DNA of 6,034 nt from Deltaproteobacteria bacterium (GCA_031257955.1 JAIRNQ010000339.1:1-6034); one strand, 5' to 3'. Counted from the first letter of the stretch, positions 1-5,239 are shown. A program made the numbers and translations. Notes: generated by a model from the sequence alone, not told the origin.

Positions 1-1188
1 CCGGAAGGAAAACCCCTGACGCCCCCACCCAAATGCGAGATCTGGGGCATCGAACCGGAAACTGGCTATTTTCGGGTTAGGCTAACAAACGGTTTCGCCA
101 AGGGCCTCATTCGCCCAGAGGGCGGCCTTCTCGTGCCCGTGGCCTACGATGACATTACAGCCGTGCCGGAATCGGGAATTTGGCTTGCCTCGCGCCTCGA
201 CGTAACCACTAAAGCCCAGTTAATCGGTACCATCTTAACCGGCGTCAATCTTGGCCCTTTTGGCGGGGACAGTGTGACCGTGGACGTTTACGACTCCTCG
301 GGCCAAACGATACGCTCCTTCCGGTCCAAACACTGGCCAACGGTTTCCGGGGATACGTACTCATATGAGAGCAAGGGCTCCAAACGCCACGTTAACGCCC
401 TTACCGGCGAGCCAGTTCCTACCGTAGCCAAACAATCTTCACCCGCTTCCCCAGATGGATTTAGATTTTTTCAAAAAGCTGGGAAATACGGAATCAAAAC
501 AACCGACGGAACCGTCTTGGCGCCGCCGATCTACCGGCGGCTGAAGTACCTGGGAGGTTCTTTGTTCGCGGCTGCCCTGGCGGGCGGTAAAGACGCGGAA
601 CAAAAATGGGGGGCGATAGATCCTACCGGCAAGGCAATCGTCCCCTTCTCCTTCGACGTCCTTGAAGCCGTTAATTTTCCCGACCGCGACACCGGACCGA
701 TTTTAACCCACGGGAACTTGGATGGCCGAAAAACTGGCTATTGGCTCGTGGATAGGACGGGCCGCTTCCTTAACCCCCGGGATAGCCCATTCGAGAAGCT
801 TTACATTTTTAATTCCGTGGGGCAAGCGGAGGCGAGACTAAACGGAAAAGTCGGGATCGTTAACCATAAAGGCCAAGTGATAGTTCCCATCGAGTACGAC
901 TCCATTCTGGAGGAACGGCCAACCGAGCCAGAAAACCCACGCGGAGCCTCCCCTGGCCCATCCGACGGAAAGAATCTTTCTAACGGTACGGACCTTTCTA
1001 ACGTCCCGGACCCTTCTGGCCAATCTGCCACGCGGGTTGAAGATTATCTGTACCGGGTGCGGCTCGATGATTTTTGGGGCTTGTACGATGGTGCCGGCAA
1101 GGCCCTTATCCCCGTCCGATACGGGTTCGTCGACGTTGAATCTGGTCAAGAATGGGCCAGGGTGGAAGGCGAAGGCCGCCAGGGCTAG
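1..1188 (+). CDS. WG-repeat protein, N-terminal and central part (5' end outside window, frameshifted at 3' end)
   Basis: The frame is open from the first base with no stop, so the true start lies upstream; the GTG at 133 is internal. It gives about 395 codons. The sequence is a series of degenerate WG (KWG-type) repeats, each roughly 'y.V..ngk.Gl.d..G..l.P..Yd'. Units are visible near 61-165 (GLIRPEGG, PVAYDD), 466-555 (KYGIKTTDG, PPIY), 592-672 (KWGAIDPTGKAIVP), 724-810 (TGYWLVDRTG), 829-915 (KVGIVNHKGQVIVPIEYD), 1045-1140 (FWGLYDGAGKALIPVRY) and the start of another at 1153. An extra Ser/Pro/Asn/Gly-rich loop interrupts the repeats at about 910-1040. WG repeats are thought to be beta-rich interaction modules often found in surface or envelope proteins, with no catalytic residues. 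The frame stops at TAG 1186-1188 in mid-repeat and the family pattern continues in the -1 frame, so this is one gene with a frameshift or sequence error. Confidence 0.9.
   Translation, partial: PEGKPLTPPPKCEIWGIEPETGYFRVRLTNGFAKGLIRPEGGLLVPVAYDDITAVPESGIWLASRLDVTTKAQLIGTILTGVNLGPFGGDSVTVDVYDSSGQTIRSFRSKHWPTVSGDTYSYESKGSKRHVNALTGEPVPTVAKQSSPASPDGFRFFQKAGKYGIKTTDGTVLAPPIYRRLKYLGGSLFAAALAGGKDAEQKWGAIDPTGKAIVPFSFDVLEAVNFPDRDTGPILTHGNLDGRKTGYWLVDRTGRFLNPRDSPFEKLYIFNSVGQAEARLNGKVGIVNHKGQVIVPIEYDSILEERPTEPENPRGASPGPSDGKNLSNGTDLSNVPDPSGQSATRVEDYLYRVRLDDFWGLYDGAGKALIPVRYGFVDVESGQEWARVEGEGRQG
973..1026 (+). repeat. Three imperfect 18-bp tandem units inside the WG-repeat gene
   Basis: Units 973-990, 991-1008 and 1009-1026 encode NLSNGT, DLSNVP and DPSGQS. 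They lie in the Ser/Pro/Asn/Gly-rich loop between two WG repeats. The period preserves the reading frame. This is probably replication-slippage growth of a flexible surface loop. Confidence 0.65.
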
Positions 1189-1547
1189 GGCTGGTCAATC
1201 TCCATACCGGCCAAGTCATCGAACCGATATATGGCAGTGTGAGCCTTTATCCAAGTTTTTTTGTAGCCTGGACCGACGATGACGGAAAGGAAAAGAATTT
1301 GTTGTTGGACAAAAGTGGGAAAGAGTTCGGGAGTTACGATAGGGCCCACTGGTTTGAAAACGCTCAAGTCCTAGCGGTTAGGGGACCAGACCAACGGTAC
1401 GCTCTAATGGACAAAAATGGCGACCTGATAACGGAATTCCTCTATGATGACGTTTCTAAGGCCAAAGGTCCTTTTGTTTGGGGTGAGCTCGGGAAAGGCG
1501 AAGTTCTTTTGGATAGCCATGGCCACGAATACCGAATTATCGAGTAA
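1152..1547 (+). CDS. WG-repeat protein, C-terminal part (continuation in the -1 frame)
   Basis: This frame starts at an internal ATG (1152), but its first dozen codons (GQGGRRRPPG) do not fit the repeat. From about 1185 it continues the upstream WG repeat precisely (GLGLVNLHTGQVIEPIYGSV). Further repeat units follow: NLLLDKSGKEFGSYD, YALMDKNGDLITEFLYDD, and a terminal half-repeat EVLLDSHGHEYRIIE ending at TAA 1545-1547. There is no convincing ribosome binding site before 1152, so independent translation is unlikely. Re-reading one base at the C of position 1185 joins the frames as ...EGEGRQG-LGLVNLHTG... and gives a protein of at least 515 residues. Either a base was lost (pseudogene), the sequence has a one-base error, or the ribosome is recoded. 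I rank error or mutation above recoding because no canonical slippery heptamer is present. Confidence 0.8.
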   Translation: MGQGGRRRPPGLGLVNLHTGQVIEPIYGSVSLYPSFFVAWTDDDGKEKNLLLDKSGKEFGSYDRAHWFENAQVLAVRGPDQRYALMDKNGDLITEFLYDDVSKAKGPFVWGELGKGEVLLDSHGHEYRIIE

Positions 1548-2060
1548 CCGGGGAGCCCTTTGGGAACGGCCAACTTGGACAATGCCAACGGTGCCGACCC
1601 GACAGTCTCCCCTTGACCACCCAAGCCGCTAGTTTATGGCTGCCGGAGCCACCGCCCGATTCTTTGACGCGTTCGCAATAAGTCTTTTTTCCCAGTCGCT
1701 GATGCTTTAAATCATTGATTATTGGCGATTAAGCCGCGCCATTTTCACAATTTTGGGGTTTCTGCGAACGCATCGTCTTTAGGGCTTGGGCTAAAATGGC
1801 AAGGCTGGGACGCCGATCATGGATGGGGCAAGGCGTGGTCTCCGCCGACCGCAAACGGCCCAAGAACGGCCTTGGATGTATAGCCAAAGACATTCATCCT
1901 CGTCCGCTAAGGGGCGGCAGACGGACCCACGGGCCGCTGGCCGGGTCGGAATATCCAGCTTGACCCATTGACCCATAGATATGGGCTCATCGTTACCGGT
2001 TGCCAAAATTAACCCTATAATATCCCCAATCAAGCGGCCAAGGCCGCTCCTCACCGCCAA
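1548..2060. other. Intergenic stretch without a supportable gene
   Basis: No frame here shows a recognisable product. The minus frame open from 2060 to 1791 and a 55-codon plus frame at 1796-1963 overlap each other, lack ribosome binding sites and read as low-plausibility Trp/Cys/Arg/Pro-rich sequence. Small structures seen are: a split inverted repeat GCGTTCGCA (1669-1677) with TGCGAACGC (1763-1771); a direct doublet TTGACCCA at 1960-1967 and 1968-1975; the palindrome CCCATA-GA-TATGGG at 1972-1985; and AGCGGCC-AA-GGCCGCT at 2033-2048. None has a clear role, and no convincing terminator follows the WG gene. Confidence 0.5.
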
Positions 2061-2326
2061 CTAAACCTCAGCGAACCGGTATTTCAGGTCTTCTAGACCA
2101 GTTGCCCAACTATCCGTTTGAAAGCTTACCTCTGCGACTGTTTGGTTCAACCATAGTTTGAAAGCCTCGGATTTTAGCGGATTTCTAAGCCATTGACCCA
2201 ACCATCCGCCGGAATGATCGGTTTTTCGTCTAGTTGCTCGTAAAACACAATCTTGGTAGCTGGCTCAGTCGCCTGGACCCATAAAATGCCCCTTTGTAAG
2301 CTACGAAAAATACGAACAAAACATAA
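2061..2326 (-). pseudogene. Decayed protein-coding remnant of unknown family, with -1 frameshift
   Basis: Read on the minus strand, one frame is open from 2326 to TAA at 2176-2174 and ends with codons for QATEPATKIVFYEQLDEKP and IIPADGWVNGLEIR. The -1 frame then continues with LKSEAFKLWLNQTVAEVSF and QTDSWATGLEDLKYRFAEV, stopping at TAG 2063-2061. The two halves join at the C complementary to position 2177 (...LEIR-LKSEAF...). Amino-acid composition is balanced and protein-like, unlike other frames in this AT-rich area. The first dozen codons (LCFVRIF...) lie in AT-rich DNA, and no start codon or ribosome binding site is visible, so the 5' end is lost. I do not recognise the family. A further 89 codons stay open beyond the TAG down to 1791 but look non-coding. 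This is a weakly supported inference from sequence appearance alone. Confidence 0.42.
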
Positions 2327-2336
2327 TTATTTTAAA

Positions 2337-2370
2337 TTTTTTCAAAAAAAATGCGATTTAGCCCTTGACT
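2337..2370 (+). repeat. T-tract/A-tract plus TTGAC element, copy 1
   Basis: T6-C-A8 is followed by TGCGATTTAGCCC and then TTGACT. A second copy stands at 3207-3243 with the same order and exactly 13 nt from the TG after the A-tract to TTGAC. Each copy precedes a paralogous secreted-protein gene, by about 370 and 420 bp. The A/T tracts resemble an UP element or a curved-DNA segment upstream of a -35 box. Confidence 0.6.
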
Positions 2371-2392
2371 TTTCATAAAAAATGTGTATACT
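2365..2392 (+). promoter_or_regulatory. Strong sigma-70-like promoter with overlapping small palindrome
   Basis: TTGACT (2365-2370) and TATACT (2387-2392) are separated by 16 nt, directly downstream of the T/A-tract. GTATA-C-TATAC (2386-2396) overlaps the -10 box and could be an operator. The predicted start near 2399 would leave a leader of about 330 nt before the gene at 2732, or could serve a small RNA. Confidence 0.55.
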
Positions 2393-2731
2393 ATACAAAT
2401 CGATCAAACGCTACCAAAAATATACTTAACTTATCCTACTTTACAGCTTTTGGGGCAAAATGATTATTTTGGTTTGTTAAGCCTTAATTAGTACACCTTT
2501 TTGATTATCATGAGTAAATCAGCCATTTTTACCTCATTTATGCCGTGTACCATAAGTAGTTTTCCAGAAGCGGCCATTTTACCAATTTGTACCCTGAACC
2601 CATAGGCATTTTAATTTCGACCAACATATTCACCTAAATAATATGGCATTTTTTCGTCATCAAACATTATTGCCTATATAATCGCCTTCTATACGTCAAA
2701 TCTGTCATTTAACGAAAGGTTAGGTTAACAA
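2393..2731 (+). other. Long AT-rich leader/spacer before the small secreted-protein gene
   Basis: There is no coding evidence in either direction. The motif GCCATTTT/GGCATTTT recurs at 2522-2529, 2573-2580, 2605-2612 and 2645-2652. Short blocks match the spacer upstream of 3655: AATCAGCC near 2517 and 3441, and CCTAAATAA at 2633-2641 and 3490-3498. This suggests the two spacers are diverged copies. Confidence 0.45.
2677..2682 (+). promoter_or_regulatory. Candidate proximal -10 box (TATAAT)
   Basis: A perfect TATAAT at 2677-2682 would start transcription near 2690, about 42 nt before the ATG at 2732. The matching -35 region (TTCGTC around 2653-2658) is poor, so this is only a possible proximal alternative to the promoter at 2365. 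Confidence 0.3.
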
Positions 2732-2968
2732 ATGAAAAACATCCTCAATCTCGACTTCGTCGTCTACCCCGTTTCCCAAATCCTCCTCGGCCAGTCCTTG
2801 GCCCTCTCCTTCCGTGCCATCCAAACCTTGGCCAACGGCCAAGGTCGGTCCTTCCCCGGGGGGCTCGCGCCGAAATCGCGGACCCGAAAGAGCCAAGCCC
2901 GGCGTCCCAAAAAACGCTGGACCGGGCCATGGCCTACCGTCTCTCGTCTTCCCTATACAGAAAACTAA
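2732..2968 (+). CDS. Small secreted basic protein, shortened paralogue of the gene at 3655
   Basis: The product has 78 residues. An AGG at 2722-2724 lies 7 nt before the ATG, and GAAAGG at 2714-2719 is a further alternative. Residues 1-24 form a signal peptide that aligns without gaps to the 209-residue protein (MKNILNLDF... against MKRVITLSF..., then ILLGQSLA against ILIGQALA). The remainder is basic and Pro/Arg/Lys-rich, and shares a KS...PKKR...G stretch with that protein. At the DNA level the signal-peptide region shows a one-base loss compensated about 8 nt later by a one-base gain (the GTTTCCCA block is out of register by one), a sign of relaxed constraint. It lacks the glycine/aromatic C-terminus of its paralogue, so it may be a truncated or decaying copy. 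Function is unknown, and expression is uncertain. Confidence 0.55.
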   Translation: MKNILNLDFVVYPVSQILLGQSLALSFRAIQTLANGQGRSFPGGLAPKSRTRKSQARRPKKRWTGPWPTVSRLPYTEN

Positions 2969-3002
2969 AACTTTGTAACCCAATCCTTAACCGCTCTTGG
3001 CT

Positions 3003-3023
3003 CGCGAATTTGATAAATTCGCG
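3003..3023. other. Perfect 9-bp hairpin / operator-like palindrome downstream of the small gene
   Basis: CGCGAATTT-GAT-AAATTCGCG is perfectly symmetric, with a possible extra T:G pair outside it. It begins about 35 nt after the stop at 2966-2968. No T-run follows, so an intrinsic terminator is not well supported. A protein-binding palindrome or transcript 3'-end stem are alternatives. Confidence 0.5.
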
Positions 3024-3160
3024 GACGGGTGAAACTTTCGCCAAATTTTCTGGCTATTTTTTAGCCCTTTAGCCACTTAGGTATTGAATTTCTTGGTTTT
3101 CGCCTCGTTCAAGGTTAAATCCGAGCTTGGTAGCCTAACTAAGCCGCCTAGTCTCATTCA

Positions 3161-3181
3161 ATAACCTAGTGCTAAGGTTAT
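3161..3181. other. 7-bp inverted repeat ATAACCT/AGGTTAT
   Basis: ATAACCT (3161-3167) and AGGTTAT (3175-3181) flank a 7-nt loop, about 25 nt before the second T/A-tract element. It could be an operator or a weak stem; its role is unknown. Confidence 0.35.
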
Positions 3182-3206
3182 GAAAAATAGAATCGAAAAA
3201 TTTTTA

Positions 3207-3243
3207 TTTTTTTTGAAAAAAAAATGGTTTTTAACCCTTGACA
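3207..3243 (+). repeat. T-tract/A-tract plus TTGAC element, copy 2
   Basis: T8-G-A9 followed by TGGTTTTTAACCC and TTGACA matches copy 1 at 2337-2370 in order and spacing. The DNA after TTGAC differs completely between the two, so the retained block is specific and not just general AT-richness. Confidence 0.6.
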
Positions 3244-3266
3244 TCTCTCGAAACAGGAGTTACTTT
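3238..3266 (+). promoter_or_regulatory. Candidate promoter for the secreted-protein genes at 3655 onward
   Basis: A perfect TTGACA -35 (3238-3243) is followed after 17 nt by TACTTT (3261-3266), a poor -10 (3 of 6). The upstream A-tract may compensate, or an activator may be needed. It would give a leader of nearly 390 nt ahead of the ATG at 3655. Confidence 0.4.
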
Positions 3267-3337
3267 CTCTTTTCCTTCATTCTATAACTGTTTCGAGCCT
3301 AAACCCAAGCCGGATTGCTTTGGTTTCTCGTTTAGGC
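3247..3337 (+). promoter_or_regulatory. Structured leader: two adjoining inverted repeats
   Basis: CTCGAAACAG (3247-3256) pairs perfectly with CTGTTTCGAG (3288-3297). GCCTAAAC (3297-3304) pairs perfectly with GTTTAGGC (3330-3337). The two stems share base 3297, so they abut in the predicted 5' leader. Further smaller stems follow: AGGGGA/TCCCCT (3384-3389/3397-3402) and CCAAAT/ATTTGG (3508-3513/3520-3525). No known riboswitch fold was recognised. The reading frame open at 3238-3423 has no ribosome binding site and is not called. Confidence 0.4.
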
Positions 3338-3641
3338 GATTATCCATGGGCATTTCCCAAACTGGAGGTAAACCATTTTCAATAGGGGAAAGAAAATCCC
3401 CTTTAACTCACCAAAACCGATAACGGAACCCACTAGAAAAAATCAGCCCTTTTTAACCCGTTTCGGGAACGGATCGACTCACTTTCTCTCCTAAATAACC
3501 GTTACCCCCAAATGGCCTTATTTGGCCAAAAAAAGTTTGCGCGTCGTCACCCATAACCAGTTAGCGATTTTAATTAACTTAATCATCTTATTTAGTAACT
3601 CTAGCCATAGATACGCCAACCATTTCTCTTAACGTTTGAAC

Positions 3642-3654
3642 GGGGGATCACCGA
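3642..3654 (+). promoter_or_regulatory. Ribosome binding site for the gene at 3655
   Basis: GGGGGA (3642-3647) lies 7 nt before the ATG and fixes this start. It is a stronger site than those of the neighbouring paralogues. Confidence 0.6.
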
Positions 3655-4284
3655 ATGAAACGCGTCATCACTCTCTCCTTCACCTTTTCCCTTTGTTTCC
3701 CAATTCTTATCGGCCAAGCCCTGGCCGATTCGCCCAGGCTCGCCGGCTACCATATCCTGACCGGAGCCCACGGGAACCTCTCCCACAAGAGCCCGGTTCC
3801 CAAAAAACGTCCCGGTTACGGCCATTCTTCGGACCTTAGCCGAAAGAGCCCGCGCCCCAACCAAGGCGGGCGAGGGATGGGCCAGGGTTCCAATCGCTCC
3901 AGCAGTCGCGACCGGGCGGCCCATAAGGCCCATCCGATGGGCCAAAAGCGTCCAGACTACCGCCAACGGCTTGGCCTGGGCTCGTCCGACCATAACCGGC
4001 CTGACCGGACCCGTCACGACCGCAACCGGCCCAGCCGGGGCCAGTCCGGCCGTCAGGCCATCGATCGGCAAGTCGCCGAACGACAAGCGGTCGAAGAAGC
4101 CAGCCGACAAGTCGCCTACGTCCCCGTTCCCGCCCTTGAGCCGGGACCCCAGCCCACCTTTTCCATCGAACTAAGCGACGGCTTAAGTTTCGAGATTGGC
4201 GACGGACGGGGAATCAACTTTAGCTTTGGTCTGGACGGCGGGGGCTTTGGCCTCGGTATCGGCTTCGATAACGGTGCCTACTAA
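3655..4284 (+). CDS. Secreted basic low-complexity protein with glycine/aromatic C-terminus
   Basis: The product has 209 residues. Residues 1-24 are a Sec signal peptide (MKR, hydrophobic core, QALA then cleavage before D25). Residues 25-133 are basic and disordered-looking, rich in Arg, His, Ser, Gly and Pro (KSPVPKKRPGYG, RKSPRPNQGGRG, DHNRPDRTRHDRNRPSRG). Residues 134-153 are a short charged probable helix (AIDRQVAERQAVEEASRQVA), followed by a Pro-rich link at 155-166. Residues 167-209 alternate hydrophobic and small residues (FSIELSDGLSFEIGDG, INFSFGL, GFGLGIGF) and end in Tyr, as an exposed beta-strand or glycine-rich surface segment might. No enzyme motif or cysteine pair is present. 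The last 25 codons and the following spacer are homologous to the DNA around 5180-5306, so this gene and the next two belong to one duplicating family. An envelope or extracellular location is inferred; function is unknown. Confidence 0.8.
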   Translation: MKRVITLSFTFSLCFPILIGQALADSPRLAGYHILTGAHGNLSHKSPVPKKRPGYGHSSDLSRKSPRPNQGGRGMGQGSNRSSSRDRAAHKAHPMGQKRPDYRQRLGLGSSDHNRPDRTRHDRNRPSRGQSGRQAIDRQVAERQAVEEASRQVAYVPVPALEPGPQPTFSIELSDGLSFEIGDGRGINFSFGLDGGGFGLGIGFDNGAY

Positions 4285-4349
4285 CAATTCCTAACTTTAG
4301 TGATTTTAACTAACCTTTAGACAAACAAACTAACCCAAAAAGGTAGAAC
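4232..4349 (+). repeat. Duplicated gene-end plus intergenic segment, copy 1
   Basis: This covers the end of the 209-residue gene and the 65-bp spacer up to the ATG at 4350. It matches 5189-5306 with about one single-base indel and scattered substitutions. Shared words include GGCTTTGGC, AATTCCTAACTTT, CCTTTAGACAAACAAACTAA and AAAAAGGTAGAAC. The last one is the ribosome binding site (AAAAAGG at 4337-4343, 6 nt before the ATG). No promoter is evident in the spacer, so read-through from upstream is likely. Confidence 0.8.
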
Positions 4350-5129
4350 ATGTTGCAAATCTTGAAAACGTTTCTCGCCCTGGCCATCTTGGCCCAGCTT
4401 CTCCCCAACTTCGCCTCGGCCGACGGGGCCAACCGGCAAAGCGACCGCGGCCTTCGGCCAATCCAGGATACCGGCGGTGATTCTTTCGACCTGCCTACCT
4501 CCAACCCCCGGACTGGCGCCGGGCAATCCGGGCGCCTTTCTGCCGAAAACGCTCCGGACTTCGGCAATGGGGCCGGCCTTGATACCGGCCTTAACGACAA
4601 CCTGGACACCGGTTTGGAATCGGGCCTCGAAGTCGGCTTGGACGATGGCTTGTCTGACGACTCGGCCGCCGACCCGTCCGGCGATCCCAGCCTAGAAAAC
4701 CAACGTTACTCCAACCCGGCGGCCGAAAGGGGACTGGGTTTTGGCGATAACCGGACCAAAAGCCGGCGCCAATCGCCCGAATCCTCCCGGGAATATCGCT
4801 CGGGGAGAGGCAGCGACCATGACCATGGCCGGTCCTGGGACCGTGCGCCTTCCAAACGGAACCATGGCCACGGCAAGGGCTATGGCCAGCGTAACCACCA
4901 AAGCCGCGACCACGACCGCGGCCGGTCCTGGGACCGCGGGCCTTCCGGGCGGAACCATGGCCACGGCAAGGGCTACGGCCAGCGTAACCACCAAAGCCCC
5001 GACCAGGGTCACGGCAAAGGCTATGGGCACCGTAATCGGAGCGTTCGCGACCATGGGCTCGGTGCCGGCCAAGGCGGGCGCCAGGCCAAAAAATGGAACG
5101 CCTCACCCAAACGGAAACACAGGCGCTAG
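4350..5129 (+). CDS. Secreted repeat protein A: acidic GLDx block plus His/Gly/Arg 31-residue repeats
   Basis: The product has 259 residues. Residues 1-24 are a signal peptide (MLQILKTFLALAILAQ..., FASA before D25). Residues 76-103 hold seven tetrads of the form G/N-L-D/E-x (GLDTGLNDNLDTGLES...), a strongly acidic block. Residues 156-217 hold two 31-residue basic repeats (core RSWDR...RNHGHGKGYGQRNHQS), followed by a third copy at 218-233 that has lost about 15 residues. The tail ends KWNASPKRKHRR at TAG 5127-5129. The mature protein is therefore charge-segregated: acidic, then basic and His-rich. Re-reading C5126 in the -1 frame continues for 37 codons into a remnant resembling the C-terminus of the 209-residue protein, so the ancestral product was probably near 297 residues. 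It is nearly identical in its first 100 codons to the gene at 5307. The His/Gly motifs could bind metal or polyanions, but that is inference; no known family is recognised. Confidence 0.8.
   Translation: MLQILKTFLALAILAQLLPNFASADGANRQSDRGLRPIQDTGGDSFDLPTSNPRTGAGQSGRLSAENAPDFGNGAGLDTGLNDNLDTGLESGLEVGLDDGLSDDSAADPSGDPSLENQRYSNPAAERGLGFGDNRTKSRRQSPESSREYRSGRGSDHDHGRSWDRAPSKRNHGHGKGYGQRNHQSRDHDRGRSWDRGPSGRNHGHGKGYGQRNHQSPDQGHGKGYGHRNRSVRDHGLGAGQGGRQAKKWNASPKRKHRR
4575..4658 (+). repeat. Seven 12-bp units encoding acidic GLDx tetrads
   Basis: The encoded tetrads are GLDT, GLND, NLDT, GLES, GLEV, GLDD and GLSD. Leu is invariant and Asp/Glu/Asn occupies the third place. The nucleotide units are diverged but in frame. 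Confidence 0.75.
4815..5048 (+). repeat. 93-bp tandem repeats in secreted protein A
   Basis: Units are 4815-4907 and 4908-5000, and a partial unit of 48 bp is at 5001-5048. Each full unit encodes D-H-D-x-G-R-S-W-D-R...R-N-H-G-H-G-K-G-Y-G-Q-R-N-H-Q-S-x. The partial unit lacks the segment from RSWDR to the first HGH, consistent with an in-frame 45-bp deletion. Confidence 0.85.
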
Positions 5130-5239
5130 CCAAGCGCCCTAAACCCCGGCCCCACGGCCGCCAGCCGTGGGGCCCCTTTACCATTTGTTTTGACGACGTG
5201 GGCTTTGGCCCCGCTATCGGTTTCCATGACGGAACCTAG
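5126..5239 (+). pseudogene. Frame-shifted C-terminal remnant of secreted protein A
   Basis: In the -1 frame relative to protein A, codons from CTA 5126-5128 to TAG 5237-5239 read LAKRPKPRPHGRQPWG and then PFTICFDDVGFGPAIGFHDGT. The end aligns with the last residues of the 209-residue protein (LDGGGFGLGIGFDNGAY), and the homology carries on into the downstream spacer. It is thus the lost 3' end of the 4350 gene. The frame is also open upstream from an ATG at 5093, but that start has no ribosome binding site. It is either a genuine degenerated end, a sequence error, or a recoded extension. Confidence 0.6.
5148..5174 (+). terminator. Perfect 11-bp GC-rich hairpin, possible terminator
   Basis: GGCCCCACGGC (5148-5158) pairs fully with GCCGTGGGGCC (5164-5174) around the 5-nt loop CGCCA. 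It starts about 18 nt after the stop of secreted protein A. The following sequence (CCTTTACCATTTGTTTT) is only moderately T-rich and separated from the stem, so efficient intrinsic termination is doubtful. It also lies inside the frame-shifted remnant. A transcript-stabilising stem is the main alternative. Confidence 0.4.

Noticed and set aside
2000..2021. TTGCCA (2000-2005) and TATAAT (2016-2021) as a promoter
   Set aside because: The spacing is only 10 nt, too short for a sigma-70 promoter, and a properly spaced alternative -35 is poor.
1791..2060. 89-codon minus frame after the TAG of the remnant
   Set aside because: It is in frame with the remnant but reads as Cys/Trp/Arg/Pro-rich noise toward its end, overlaps a competing plus frame and has no ribosome binding site.
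3238..3423. 61-codon plus frame in the leader
   Set aside because: It begins at the TTG of the -35 box, has no ribosome binding site and spans the inverted repeats. No family resemblance.
3508..3530. CCAAAT/ATTTGG stem with adjacent A-run as a terminator
   Set aside because: The stem is only 6 bp and AT-rich. The A-run follows it on the + strand, and on the minus strand the T-run precedes rather than follows the stem.
3601..4110. 169-codon minus-strand frame
   Set aside because: It is antisense to the secreted-protein gene at 3655, with Ala/Gly/Val/Pro composition explained by the sense codons and no sensible start site.
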